Assembly (NCBI GenBank): GCA_963576565.1
Contig: OY755039.1
Location: forward strand, 70,779,886-70,843,885
Source of the DNA: Aspidapion aeneum
Lineage: Eukaryota; Arthropoda; Insecta; Coleoptera; Brentidae
DNA length: 64,000 bases
Reading direction: 5' to 3'
The translations under genes and the position numbers were made by a program. The notes under the pieces were generated by a model. That model was given only the letters and a program-made list of their open reading frames with translations. It ran no database searches and was not told the origin of the DNA. Shown here piece by piece: positions 1 to 12,624 of the stretch. Position 1 is the stretch's first letter. The number at the start of each line of letters is the position of its first letter.

Positions 1-1202
1 TATCTGTTTTTGTTTAGGTTATCTTGTTTAGCTCATTAGCTAGAATGTAAAGTAAATTTTAGGATTATCAGCAACGCCACTGACTTGGTTCCTCCAAGCT
101 CTTCAAAGAGGGGATAATGGATTATTTAGGTCCAACCTACCGTTTATAAAAACCCAAACTTAGAGGAGACACAGGGGTAGTCACATTCTTAGTTTTGTTG
201 AACTAAAACCTCTAAAAGTAATTGTTAGTAAAGAAACATAAGATTTTTATATTTAAATAATATTTTGCAGTTTGTTATTATGGTAAGTTAAAGTTTTTAT
301 TTTAATATTTTGGGTCTTGTTCGTTTTATAGGTCATAAGAAAAGTCTTGTAACAATTGTTTTATTTTGTATTCATTAAAGTTTGTAACGTTTTTAAAACT
401 GTTTTATATTTATTTTATTCACACAAGAGATCTATTACGGTACCCTCGTTTAAGGGTTCGATTTAAAATAAAATCGTACCCGACAATATCATCGATCGAT
501 GAAAGTATCGATTGAGAGAAAGAATCCATCACGTGACCTACGACACACATTGTCCTTCTAGATCAGATCAACACCAATCGCGTTTGTTCCGCTATCAAGA
601 CGTCGGCATCGCGTCTGTCAACGGAGTTTAAAGCCAAATATTAAAAAATGTTAAATTTAGTACCCGCAAATTAAAATTCAAACAAGTTTTCGTGGCTAAT
701 CGGGTAAAAAAATAAGGGTTTTTTGTTTCTCTAGTATTTTTCAGTGGGTAGCTCGAAAGCTTAACCTCACGGGGGTCCAAGATCTAATGGACACCTAATA
801 AGTGTTGACAGTTAACTGTTTCGTCTTTATGGGACTCCTCAGAACACTGCTTGGTCAATGTGACACCCTTGCTAAATTAAGTATACGGCTTTATCTCTCA
901 CCTTACATTGCTAGTGAGAAAACAAAACCATGTACCCAACAAGAGGCGCCTGGTACTGGTACTAGTCAAGTTAAAATACATATGTCATACATACAGGGTC
1001 ACTAGTCCACAGGACAGCGATCAACTTTTAACTGATGTTGACAGGTCGAATTTTCGCAAAGCTTCAGTTTGCCAAGACGGCCAACTTTTTCATGTGTTCC
1101 TAACAAAGTGCTAAATGTAAATTTGGGCGTTGTAAAAAATTCATTAAGTAGTATAATAAAAATAAATTTTTTGCCTAAATCTAAACATTTTATTATATGT
1201 AG
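1..1202. other. AT-rich non-coding sequence, nothing assigned
   Basis: No reading frame with recognisable similarity, RNA gene or clear repeat structure is visible. The short open frames near 802-1241 lie on both strands and have no family features. The string ATACATACAGGG at about 988-999 resembles short ends seen at 53785-53837 and near 62775, but no second end is visible here. Confidence 0.5.
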
Positions 1203-1622
1203 TTGAGTAAATTTGTAGGGTATTTCAAGAGAAAGCTGCAAAAAGGGTAAATTTTTTTATATTTGGCATGGTGGTACCTAATACCTAACGCTAAGATTTT
1301 ATTCGAGGATTCCCGATTTTCTGGCTTTAGAATCCAAAATGGCGGCTGCCAAAGTTAAAAAAAACATGAATTCCCTGTTTTAGGAGACATGAAATTAATT
1401 TGAATGGATTCACTTTAAAACTGAAAAAAATTTAAATTATTTTTATTTTTAATTTAATTTTTCCTAAAACAAGGAATTTATTTTTTTCCTAACTTTGGCG
1501 GCCGCCATCTTGAATTCTGAAGCCGGGGGGGGGGGATCCTCGAATAAAAATTAAATTTTGTATCATAGGTACTACTATGCCAAATATAAAAAAATTACCC
1601 TTTTTACAAATTTACTCTATTA
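1203..1622. repeat. Short inverted-repeat (foldback/MITE-like) element
   Basis: The left arm (about 1203-1361) and right arm (about 1490-1622) are imperfect reverse complements. Shared blocks include GAGTAAATTTGTA, AAAAAGGGTAA, ATTTGGCAT, TTATTCGAGGAT and the GC-rich core around ATGGCGGC. The right arm has an 11-G tract. The spacer is AT-rich. No coding sequence or clear target duplication is seen. Type is inferred from structure only. Confidence 0.7.
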
Positions 1623-1863
1623 TAAAAAAAAACAACAAACCTTTGTTCTATAAACTAGATGCTTTGATGGCCGTGTGACATGAAAAAAATAGTTTAGTAA
1701 CCGGGAATTTTTTTATGTGTTTGAAATTAAATGGCAACATTGAGGTCCGCGCCAAGAACGTATCCACGAAAAGGGCAAGGGGGCAGGAAGCTGCTCCCTA
1801 AATTATGAATTTGCTCCCCCCCCTTCACTTAGGAAGGCCATGGAACTTTGAAGTCCCGAAACG

Positions 1864-1995
1864 GTCGTCCATTGTACGTACCAAAGAAGAGGTATCGTCC
1901 ATTGGACGTCCGATGTTTTACTATGGACGTCCACAAACAATCGTCCATTGCACGTACACAAAAAAGTGCAATATGATCGTCCATTGGACGTCCAG
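1864..1995. repeat. Cluster of CGTCCATTG / CGTCCATTGGACG palindromic repeats
   Basis: The short motif CGTCCATTG recurs at about 1866, 1888, 1950 and 1978. Two copies extend into a palindrome (CGTCCATTGGACG), and TGGACGTCC also occurs alone near 1924. Spacing is irregular, so it is not a simple tandem array. It borders the compound palindrome at 1988-3698 and may belong to its end. Function unknown. Confidence 0.55.
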
Positions 1996-3698
1996 ACCTC
2001 CATAAACCTAGCCAAGGGCGGATCCAGAGGTGCTTCTCGGGGGGGGGGGCACTTTAGGTGACATTCTCTGTTGGTAAAAAACGGTATATATTTTTTTAAG
2101 CAGCATTTTATTAAATTAGTCAGAACTAAAAAGTACAATATCTTACATATATCTTTACAAAATATTTTGCAAGTTTACGCTACAAATTCAGGATAATTTA
2201 TTAATAAAAGTGGTTGTACTTTCGATGATAATAACAATAGACACTTTCATGCGCCGCAAGCAAAAATTTTGAACTTTTATTAGCAAAAACTTTACTTTTC
2301 ACTCATTTTTTGTATATTCAAAAAATTCTCGGAGGGGGGGGGGGGGCAAGTGCCCCTAGTGCCCCCCCCCCCTGGATCCGCCAGTGAACCTAGCAAGCCC
2401 ACCTCAATAAAAATTTAAAAAATGTATTCCAGAATTATGTGCTTTTTATGTGCTAATTTCGTCCACTTTTTAAAATGTTTGTGCTCCTTTGGTTTCTACG
2501 GAAATTTAAAAAAATGATTGGCGTGCTAGCTTTATATAAAGCTAAGCAGGCCCATACAGAAATGATAAATATTTTTATAATAGGTATTTATATGTGAAAA
2601 TTAAGTGATTTTTATGTGCTCCCGTTTGCTAAAAAGAAAATTCCATTTACCAAGTTTTTTAGGTTTTTTCTTAAATGTGTGGGCTTGCTAGGTTTATGTA
2701 AAACTAGCAAGCCCACATCAATTAAAATTAAAATAATATATTCCAGAATTATGTGCTCTTTATGTGCTAATTTCGTCCACTCTTAATGTTCTTGCCCAGG
2801 AAATTTAAAAAAATGATTGGCGTGCTAGCTTTATTGTATATAAAGCTAGAAAGTCCATCCTAAATAATAACTATTTTTTTATTATTTATATGCGAAAATT
2901 GAGTGCTTTTTATGTGCTTATTCAGTGCGGACCCCTTCTAACTTTTAAACAAAAAGAGATACCGATTTCTTTATAGCAAACGGGAGCACATAAAAAGCAC
3001 TTAATTTTCGCATATAAATATTATAAAAATATTTATTATTTCTCTATGGGCTTGCTAGCTTTATATAAACCTAGCAAGCCCACACATGTTTAAAAAAAAA
3101 CAGCTTAAGAAGTTGGTAAATGGATTTTTCTTTTCAGCCAACGGGAGCACATAAAAAGCACTTAATTTTTGCGTATAAATATTATAAAAATATTTTTTAT
3201 TTCTCTATGGGCTTGCTGGCTTTATATAAAGCTAGCACGCCAATCATTTTTTTAAATTTCCGTGGAAACCAAAGGAGCACAAACATTTTAAAAAGTGGAC
3301 GAAATGAGCACATAAAGAGAACATAATTCTGGAATGTATTTTAGTTATTTTTATTAAGGTGGGCTTGCTAGGTTTATATAAACCAAGCACATTTAAAAAA
3401 AAAAGCTTAAAAACTTGGTAAATTAAATTTTCTTTTTAGCAAAAGGGAGCACATAAAAAGCACTTAATTTTCGCATATAAATATTATAAAAATATTTATT
3501 ATTTCTCTTTGGGCTTGCTTGCTTTATATAAAGCTAGCACGCCAATCATTTTTTTAAATTTCCCTGGAAACCAAAGGAGTACAAAAATTTTAAAAAGTGG
3601 ACGAAATTAGCACATAAAAAGCACATAATTCTGGAATACATTTTTTAAATTTTTATTAAGGTGGGCTTGCTAGGTGTATGGAGGTGACGTCCAGCTAT
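1988..3698. repeat. Compound palindromic repeat (multi-unit inverted repeat)
   Basis: The left side begins GGACGTCCAGACCTCCATA then ACCTAGCAAGCCCACC. The right side ends with its reverse complement near 3661-3698. Within each arm a unit of about 300 bp is repeated. It contains the blocks TTCCAGAATTATGTGCT, TTTCGTCCACT, GATTGGCGTGCTAGC, AAGTGCTTTTTATGTGC and GTGGGCTTGCTAGG. Two units point one way (about 2387-2940) and two the other way (about 2975-3680). The left arm is interrupted by the hAT-type MITE at 2013-2386. No coding potential is seen. Confidence 0.75.
2013..2386. mobile_element. hAT-type MITE, 374 bp, with 8-bp target duplication
   Basis: The terminal inverted repeats are CAAGGGCGGATCCAG on the left and, read inward, CACTGGCGGATCCAG on the right. 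Both are followed by G-rich tracts that end in GCAC. The element is flanked by identical 8-bp copies of AACCTAGC (2005-2012 and 2387-2394). An 8-bp duplication with a CA(G/C)TGGCGGATCCAG-like end is typical of non-autonomous hAT elements. There is no transposase inside. Removing the element plus one copy of AACCTAGC restores the continuity of the surrounding palindrome. Confidence 0.85.
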
Positions 3699-3736
3699 AT
3701 AACGTTTTTGTGCTGTCAGGGCACGTTATTATATTA

Positions 3737-3770
3737 GCTCACACTACTACTATACTATAGTAGTGTGAGC
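3737..3770. repeat. Perfect GCTCACA...TGTGAGC hairpin
   Basis: A 13-bp perfect stem (GCTCACACTACTA paired with TAGTAGTGTGAGC) closes an 8-nt loop. A related GCTCACA...TGTGAGC hairpin lies at 4462-4500, so the two bracket the tandem repeat between them. They may be end structures of one element. Confidence 0.7.
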
Positions 3771-4007
3771 TACTACGGTGATCCTAATTTTTTCGAGAAA
3801 AAAAAGTCGCTCCGATATCAAAAATTATTATATATCTTTGCGTTTCAGATGTTTTTGAATTTTTTTTGTCGCTCTGTCTGTCTGTAACGACCAACCCGCA
3901 TACTTTAATACCGCTAGCCCGATTTTAATGAAATTTGGTACCTAGGCTGGGTCTTGTGTCGAGATCATTTAAAAATGAACAAAATGCGCCGAACACAAGC
4001 CAAATAA

Positions 4008-4458
4008 AAGGTTGGGGATACTTTTCAAAAAGTGGATTTATGTGAAAATATGGCGTGTGTGATATCAAACGAAAGGTAATTGAGTCTGGAGTTAAACAAA
4101 ATACATTTTAGTTTTTAAAAAAAGGTGGGGATAGATGTCAAAAATTAGAGTTTAAGTCAAAACATGTGTGGTATCAAACGAAAGGTAATTAAGTCTGGAA
4201 TTGAATAAACTATATTTCAGTTTTTAGTTACAAAATTTATTTTAGATCAAAAATTAGAGTTTAAGTGAAAATATGGCGTGATGTGTGATTTCAAACGAAA
4301 GTTAATTGAGACTGGAGTTAAACAAAATACATTTTAGTTTAAAACAAAAAAAGGTTGGGGTTAGATATCAAAAATTAGAGTTCAAGTCAAAACATGTGAG
4401 GTACCAAACGAAAAATAAGTCTGGAATTGAATAAAATATATTTCAGTTTTTAGTTATA
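4008..4458. repeat. Four-unit tandem repeat with alternating A-B-A-B units
   Basis: There are four units of about 110 bp, each containing a CAAACGAAA(G) core followed by TCTGGA or ACTGGA. Units 1 and 3 share GAAAATATGGCGTG and GAGTTAAACAAAATACATT. Units 2 and 4 share GTCAAAACATGTG and GGAATTGAATAAA. The array is therefore a two-fold repeat of an A-B dimer. Upstream (3880-3960) lies a TCTGTCTGTCTG tract and a GATTTTAATGAAATTTGGTA motif, which recurs in related form near 45630 and 46460. Confidence 0.7.
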
Positions 4459-4461
4459 TAT

Positions 4462-4530
4462 GCTCACAGGTACACTATAACTACAGCACCTAGTGTGAGC
4501 TTAGGTGCCCATATATTGAGAGTGTTTTTT
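4462..4530. repeat. Second GTGAGC hairpin and shared GCTTAGGTGCCC end motif
   Basis: GCTCACAGGTACACT...AGTGTGAGC can fold into an imperfect hairpin (4462-4500). It is followed by GCTTAGGTGCCCATATATTG and GAGAGTG. Nearly the same string (GCTTAGGTGCCCAAAAATTG, GGAGAGT) occurs at about 50880-50907, next to the microsatellite block, so both are probably the same end of one dispersed family. Confidence 0.5.
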
Positions 4531-5129
4531 AAAGAAGTAATTACTAAATTATTATAGATTTATGTTTCTGTTAAATTTTGAATCAAGAACCAATAAGTTA
4601 CTATGATTCGAATGGAATGCAGATATTTATTTAATGACCATTTCGATTTTTAAAGAAGTGCATATTGTGCTTCGGAAGTAAAAAAAAATCCGGCACATTT
4701 ATGATAACGGTCTAGCTCAGTAAGTAGTAACATAACGGTTCGTTTCAAGTCTCTTGGGAAAATGCAAATCCGTGCCATTTAAAATCGCCTAAAGCTTAAA
4801 GTACCTTCTAGTGTCGTTTCTTTATTTGTTATTTGCGTGCGACTCTCTTTTCATACTTTATTGACACCCACAGCTATTGGTCTATTTTTTGCATACCGGG
4901 TGGGCCAAAAACTCTTGGGCTAATCTGAGGGCACGGCAGTGCCTCGTCAAGTTCGCGCGCCGTACCATCTTTTCTTGAAACATTTCAGCCGATATTTGAC
5001 CTATCTAAAACTCTACTTTGGAATGAGCTACAAATCTCAAACTTGGCACATTCGTAGATCTTCACGGAGTTAACAACCCCTCCAAGTGTCATGGAATTCC
5101 ATAAAGTAGTTACGAAATTTCAAAAAACG
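4531..5129. other. Unassigned AT-rich sequence
   Basis: No coding sequence is seen. A CCGGGTGGGCCAAAA string near 4897 resembles CCGGGTGGCCCAAAA at about 53392 and GGGTGTCCCAA at about 59510. These are probably ends of a dispersed repeat family that I cannot name. Confidence 0.35.
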
Positions 5130-5575
5130 TACATGTAAAGTTATGTAAAAGTAACATTGCCCACTTCCAGAATGGCAGACTGATAGGAACTATGGATATG
5201 GAACTATTCCTGCCCTATAAATCTAATGTAAAAGTAATATTGCCCACTTCCGGGCACGCTAGAGAGCTGAGCTTTGGAAAGCCGATAGTAACTATGATAA
5301 AACTATAAAAAAAAATTAAAAAACCCCAAAGGTTAATTAACTTTCCTCCCCTATAAATGTATGTATGTAAATTAGCATTGTCCACTTCAAGAAACTCTAG
5401 AGCTGAGCTTTGGAAGACTGATAGGAACTATGATAAAACTATAGGAAAAAATTTAAAAACACCAAAATTTTAATATACTTTCCTCCCCTATAATTATAAA
5501 GTTATGTAAAATTAACATTGCCTACTTCCAGGAATACTAGAGAGCTGAGCTTTAGAATGTTGATAGGAACTATTT
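5130..5575 (+). repeat. Tandem repeat, about four degenerate units of 110-140 bp
   Basis: The repeated blocks are TAAAGTTATGTAAA or variants, ACATTGCCCACTTCCAG, AGAGAGCTGAGCTTTGGAA, TGATAGGAACTATG and TTTCCTCCCCTATAA. Units are unequal because of internal insertions of A-rich sequence. No open frame runs through the units. Confidence 0.65.
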
Positions 5576-5657
5576 TTATGCATTGCAAAAGTTTTGCACA
5601 ATATCCCGCATGTTTTACTACTTTAAAACTTAAATATTATCCAAATCCTTTAAAAAA

Positions 5658-5983
5658 GCAGTGATATCATAACAAAAACATTTCATGTAAAAAAAAGCCA
5701 AGTACCCGAAGGTTCCGTAAAAAGAATTGAGATAAAAGTAAAACCAAGTTCTCCAATACAAATTTCAAAATGAATGGTTCTTACTAGTTTGGAAATGTTT
5801 TTCTAAACTTGGCTATTACGGCTGCAAATGACTCTCAGGCACAGTGCTAAATTGAACGTAAAGAAGTTTGTTGTCATTAAAAAAACATTTCCAAACTAGT
5901 AAGAACCATTCATTTTGAAATTTGTATTGGAGAACTTAGCTTTACTTTTATCTCAATTCTTTTTACGGAATACCACTTTCGCG
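5658..5983. repeat. Inverted-repeat element, main part (continues at 34918-34965)
   Basis: The arms 5713-5814 and 5878-5970 are near-perfect reverse complements (TTCCGTAAAAAGAATTGAG with CTCAATTCTTTTTACGGAA; CATTTCCAAACTAGTAAG with its complement). The outermost left part, ATCATAACAAAAACATTTCA, has no partner here. Its complement lies at about 34935-34960, directly beyond the far LTR of the errantivirus-like element. That element therefore inserted into the right arm of this repeat. Confidence 0.8.
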
Positions 5984-6201
5984 AATTAAATACGAAGTCC
6001 GGCGAAGTAGCTTTTAAAAAACAATTTATTTTCGAAAAGGTTACAAAAATGACTTATTACTAATGACCACTATCGTTTATAGTATAATAATGATACCTAT
6101 TTTATGTTTCTGGGCGCATATATAAACTAAAATGTACGGCGTCAGCAGTTTATTTGTTATTATAAACAAGGATACTATGTTATTATTCCAGGGATATTAC
6201 T
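5984..6201 (-). repeat. 3' LTR of the errantivirus-like element
   Basis: It is 218 bp and matches 34700-34917 except for about six substitutions. On the element's strand it starts AGTAATATCC and ends TATTTAATT, the AGT...AATT termini known for errantiviruses. CGCG precedes it at 5980-5983. Confidence 0.9.
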
Positions 6202-6212
6202 CCTCCACCCTT
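6202..6212 (-). promoter_or_regulatory. Polypurine tract of the errantivirus-like element
   Basis: On the minus strand AAGGGTGGAGG sits immediately before the 3' LTR start AGTAATATCC. This is where the plus-strand primer lies in LTR retroelements. Confidence 0.75.
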
Positions 6213-6394
6213 AGTTTCGTCAACGTCCTCGTTGATAAGTTTTTGAAGAACCCTTAAGGGAATACTTTTAGTTTTTGAAATTCTTTGCTTTCGCCAAAAG
6301 TAGAAAATAAAAATAAAAATTAAAATTATCGCCAGATAGCGTTAAGGTAATGTAGTTTTGACTTTTGATATTTAAGTCCTGTAGGATTAAAGTA

Positions 6395-6859
6395 TCAGTT
6401 AGGTCTTCCTGCATTTTTTGTGGGCTTTCTAAATGTCTTATCTGCAAATTGATTGATGTTTGTTTCAGGAAGCTTAATTATATTTGGCAATGAAAGAGAA
6501 ATGTTATTTATTGATAAGGAATATTTATTTTGGTTAATTATAACGTCACACTGGCTATTGATAAGATAACAGCCTTGAATTGTGAATTTCTGAAACTGAA
6601 AGCAATTTTCGTAAATAGTCTCTAAAGCTTTTGTACATAAAAGTAAACCACTTTTATAAGTTAAAGTGTGGATTTGAAAATAATTTGTTACTGTGGCAAA
6701 AGGGCAGTTTTTTGTTAAAATGCAACTATTTGCAATAGGGTTGGAACAAATCCAATTTGAATTGATTTCAGAGCACTGCTGATACCATAAATTGTTACAA
6801 TAGTACTTACTAGGGCTAATCAATATTTTTGATTCATTATTAGGTATAGGGTAAACTAT
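6395..6859 (-). pseudogene. Env-like glycoprotein fragment (C-terminal part), errantivirus-like
   Basis: An open frame of about 150 residues lies just upstream of the polypurine tract, where errantiviral env sits. It is Cys-rich and Asn-rich (short motifs such as YYCNNLWYQQC and CYLINSQCDV), as in the ectodomain of baculovirus-F-like Env proteins. I do not see a convincing transmembrane segment before the stop near 6395, so the end is probably degraded. The frame runs into the LINE insertion at 6859/6860 and resumes with similar character beyond 28888. It is an old broken copy. The family call rests on position and composition more than on strong motifs. Confidence 0.6.
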
Positions 6860-8644
<1,785 letters not shown>

Positions 8645-8781
8645 TTACACCATTCTACAGCAAAGCCAATTACAGAATGGGAAAAGAGTAGGTTATACAA
8701 AAGTATCAAATAATATTCAAATGACTAAAATTAAAAATCAAAATTAAAACAAACATACATATATACCTACTTAACAGTTAA

Positions 8782-10845
8782 CTACAAAGTAAGTTTCTTG
8801 ATTTGCGATACATTACAATTAAATATGTCTAAGTTATTCACAAGTTTATTACAACTATTGCACATGCTATGTAAGGGTGAAAATTTGTTAATATTAAGTC
8901 TCGGTGTGGGTAGGTAGAAGGTGGGTGGATTTCGTGACTGGAGTCTGGGAACCAAAAAATTAATTCGTTCCAAAAACTGCGGACAGTCAATTTCATTTTT
9001 TTACAGTTTGGTAATAAAAATTACCTGAGATTTCGTTCTTCTGTCTTGGAGTGTTTCTAACTTATGTCTCGCGAGTAGGTCTTTATGTGGATATCCGATT
9101 GGAGGATAAGTACCGTCTAGTCTAAATGAAAGAAATTTAAGAATTCTCTGTACTGATTCGAGGTGTTCACTATGAACATTATAGTGTGGATTCCACACGA
9201 TAGCACCGTATTCTAATATTGATCGGACAAAAGCCAAATACAAAAGTTTAATAAGATCCATGTTAGTGAACTCACGAGAATTTCTCATTATAAACCCTAA
9301 GGATTTGCAGCACTTATTAACAACTTCATTAATGTGATCAACAAATGACATTGTGGGGTCAAAGGTCACTCCAAGATCTTTAAAAACCTTGGGCCTGTGT
9401 AAAATTTGCCCTTCGATAGAGTAGTCAAACATAATCTTACTTTGTTTCAGAGTAAATGTCATAATATTACATTTTGAAGGGTTCAATGGCAGTTTATTCA
9501 CAACACACCAGTTGACTATCCTATCCAAAGCTCTCTGAAGCTTGAGACAAGAATCGCGACTCCTAACCCGAATATATATCTTCATATCATCAGCATATAA
9601 TAGAACCTCAACTTCAAGATCACACACAATACTATTAATAAAAAGTATGAAAAAGAGGGGACCTAAAATAGATCCCTGTGGTACACCCGACCCCACCAGA
9701 AACTCCCGAGAGGCCCGACCACTGCATTCAACATATTGCGTACGACCCTCAAGGTAAGAGGAGCAAAAAGCAACGTCTGACGCAGAAAGTCCCGCATCAC
9801 TAAGTTTGTTAAGCAATAGTTTGTGGTCAAGCCGATCGAAAGCCTTTGAAAAGTCAGTATATACCACATCAACCTGCAGGCATTCATCAAAAGCATCAGT
9901 TATATATTGAGTAATGCATAATAAGTTCGTTGTTGTTGAACGTTTTTTCATAAACCCATGCTGCAAAGCAGAAATTTTATTTTTCATATAAAAGCACCAA
10001 TGATCGTTTAGGGCGATTTCAAATACTTTGGAAAAGTTATTAATTATTGTAACCGGTCTATAATTTTCGACTTTGTTAACATCACCCTTTTTGAGGACAG
10101 GTGTAATTTTAGAAATTTTCCAGGCTTTCGGAAATCTGGAAGACGCTGTACACAAATTAAAAATTTTACTTAGAGGGAGCGCCAAGATAGGCGCACAGTC
10201 CCTAAGAAAAAAAGCCGGTACTTTATCGGGTCCCACAGTTCCTTTGGGTTTAATTTTTTTTAGGCACTTTAAAACATACTCTTTGCTGAATTGAGGCATG
10301 CTAAATGTGTCGCTGTTTAGGTCCTGGTTGTTCGGCACAGAAGCATCAACATCATCATTTATCAAAAAGGACTCCTGAAAGAATTCTGCGAAAGACTCCG
10401 CAATTTCTTGCGGTCCATTTACATTATTACCAGAACGATCAGACATAGAACTAGGCATCGCCGAATTGCCTTTTTTCGTCTTTATAAACTGCCAAAAAGT
10501 TGCAGGATTCGATTTGATATCGCTCTGTAGTCTTAAGCAATATGCCCTAAAGCTACGTTCAATGTTGCCCTTGATTTCCCTTCTGAGATCTTGAAATCTG
10601 CTGAGAACTGTGGGATCCCTGTTAAGTTTGTATTTTTGCCAGAGTTTATATTTCCTTTTTATTGATTTAACTATATCAGACGTAAACCATGGAGGATAGC
10701 TCCGCTTGCCTTGCTTAGTCTTCGGAACAAAGTTATCAAATGTATCATAAAGTTTTTGATAAAAAGCGTTACACATTTCATCACAGTCAGTAAATCTATC
10801 TAAAAAATCCCAGTTAGTGTTACAGAGACTACAAAGTTAGCTTTT
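8782..10845 (-). pseudogene. LINE ORF2, reverse transcriptase part
   Basis: The main frame runs from Met at 10776 to a stop at 9001-9003. After that stop the same frame continues to 8782 with a typical LINE C-terminus, so one in-frame stop splits it. Reverse transcriptase motifs are clear. Motif A is YTDFSKAFDRLDH near residue 306, then GVPQGSILGPLFF near 364, and YADD near 394-397. Just after it comes LPLNPSKCNIMTF. The frame upstream of Met-10776 is open to about 10845 but is out of phase with the endonuclease frame, so a frameshift separates the two domains near 10800-10845. Function in the family is target-primed reverse transcription. This copy is inactive as read. Confidence 0.85.
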
Positions 10846-11666
10846 CGAAAATTATAGAAAATGTTTAATTCAGCTGTCTTTTTATGCCTAGATTTAGACA
10901 CATATTGAAATAAGCAAACAAGAGCAGGATGTATTAAAATCTCTCTAACCAATGTATCTTTGGCGCGTTCAACAGAACACGGTTTATTACACAGGACCAA
11001 ATCGAGTAATCTATTTTCAGAATTCAAAACGTCATTACATTGGGTTAGATCCATGAAATTAATAAAATTAAGAAAAGGCAAAAGACGATTGCAAGAAATT
11101 CCCTGGAGAAAATAGGCTGAATAATCCCTTAAATTAAAATCCCCTAAAATAATTAAGCTAGCGTTGTACAGATATTCCAAAGATATTAGGATTTCAAAGA
11201 TAGTCTCGTAATACTTAATATTTAGGTTGGGCGGAATATAAAATAATATGACGTATACTGATGTAAATTCCAGCGAGATTTTGGCGCCTATTACATCAAT
11301 TAATGGGATATTTTCAAAACCTATTCCCTCCAGATTTAATTTTGAGGACGAAAAACTACTGTCTATGGCAAGTAGAGTGCCACCCCCCGTTGACAATTGA
11401 GTACTTTTAAGGTTTCTATCTTTTCTGAAAACAGTGAATCGTGATGGAAAAAGTTCAGAACTATAAACCCCCTCTTGAATCCAAGTTTCCGTTAACGCCA
11501 CAATGTCATATTGGCAGTCAGAGGAAGAGTTAAAAATAACATTGGTGAGTCTGTTCAATCCTTGAACATTTTGATAGTAAACAGATAAATTGTGGTGAAA
11601 GCAAGAGGTATTAGATTTTAATGACAGGGTGTTATCATATGGAGGAATAAGAATATCATGAATCAC
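10800..11666 (-). pseudogene. LINE ORF2, AP-endonuclease-like part
   Basis: The frame holds the exonuclease-endonuclease-phosphatase fold motifs of LINE ORF2. These are YYQNVQGL near the start, LTETWI, GGGTLLAI, a GDFNL block and NRLLDLVL. In active members a Ser-Asp-His motif follows. Here the region reads LIHPALV, so the catalytic Asp before His seems lost. In the family this domain nicks the target DNA. The frame ends by frameshift next to the reverse transcriptase frame. The initiating codon is uncertain (GTG at 11666 is only the edge of the open frame). Confidence 0.8.
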
Positions 11667-11729
11667 TGTTACGGTGCTATCCTGTGGTTGCTATATGTTT
11701 TTTATTGAACCGAAAATCTCTCGCCTTGC

Positions 11730-12604
11730 TTATTCAAGAGACCTTTTATAGACACCACAATGTCTATAATCCCAGGAAGCGTGATTTGTTGGAATTGTAT
11801 TTTGGTGCTTTGTGTTATGAAATTCACAATTGGAACATTTTGGCATAAAATCATTTTTCTTACTGTAAGGACAAGATTTTACCACATGAGGACCAGTACA
11901 GAGGGGGCAAACTGTTTGTTTTTTGCAATATTTTGACACATGATGAAGGCCGTACACGTATAACAACGAGGAATATGAATTGCTTCAAAAATTCTACAAC
12001 TTTCCAACCCAACAATCACCCTACCCCTATCGAGACATTTTTTGAAAGTATCAGCACTAACTTGAATGGGGGCCTGATAGATGTTAGGATTTTTTTTAGT
12101 AGGTGTAACACTCAGAATTTTAAAACTGGACGCAACGTCAAAAATTGAAGAGTTTTGTTTACGTAACAACCCATCTAGTGTATTTGAGTCAATCTTTTCT
12201 GAGAGACCCACAATTCTAACTCTTAACTCAGATCCCTGTAGCTCAATAATCTCGTAGTCTGCAGTCAGCTTTTCTTTGGCCATTTCACAGAATTTAGATG
12301 CATCCGAGTCACTACTGCACCCAAGCAAAATACCCCCATTTGAGACATGCTTAATACTATTCAATTGAATGTCGCTCTCAGCCAGATTCATATTGTCCAT
12401 GATAGCGGCTTTGGTAGCTGTGGGTAGCTGGTCTGGGTTTTTTGGACGAACAATCAGCTTAGATGGTTTTTGTAAAGCAATAGAATAAGATCTAGATGGC
12501 ACAGACATGGATCCAACGGCAGAAATGTTCGTATCGAATTTTGCACTCATACTCTGAGCAATGCTCTCTCCAATTTCTTCCAATTTCTCCGAAACATTTT
12601 CCAA
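11730..12604 (-). pseudogene. LINE ORF1 (nucleic-acid-binding protein), frameshifted
   Basis: Two overlapping frames (11879-12604 and 11730-11966) together give about 290 residues. The C-terminal part has several Cys/His clusters (CYTC, CPLCTGPHVVKSC, CSNCEFHNTKHQ, then NHASWDYRHC). These are the gag-like zinc-knuckle arrangement seen in ORF1 of CR1/Jockey-group LINEs. The middle has no motif I recognise. A one-base frameshift near 11900-11966 divides it. The family role is binding the LINE RNA. Confidence 0.7.
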
Positions 12605-12624
12605 TAAATGTGAGCATTGTTAAG

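Noticed and set aside
5984..6201. Solo LTR independent of the one at 34700
   Set aside because: The env-like fragment, the polypurine tract, the shared CGCG duplication and the split inverted-repeat arm show both LTRs belong to one element.
9542..10294. Plus-strand open frames over the LINE reverse transcriptase
   Set aside because: Antisense shadows of a clear reverse transcriptase on the minus strand.
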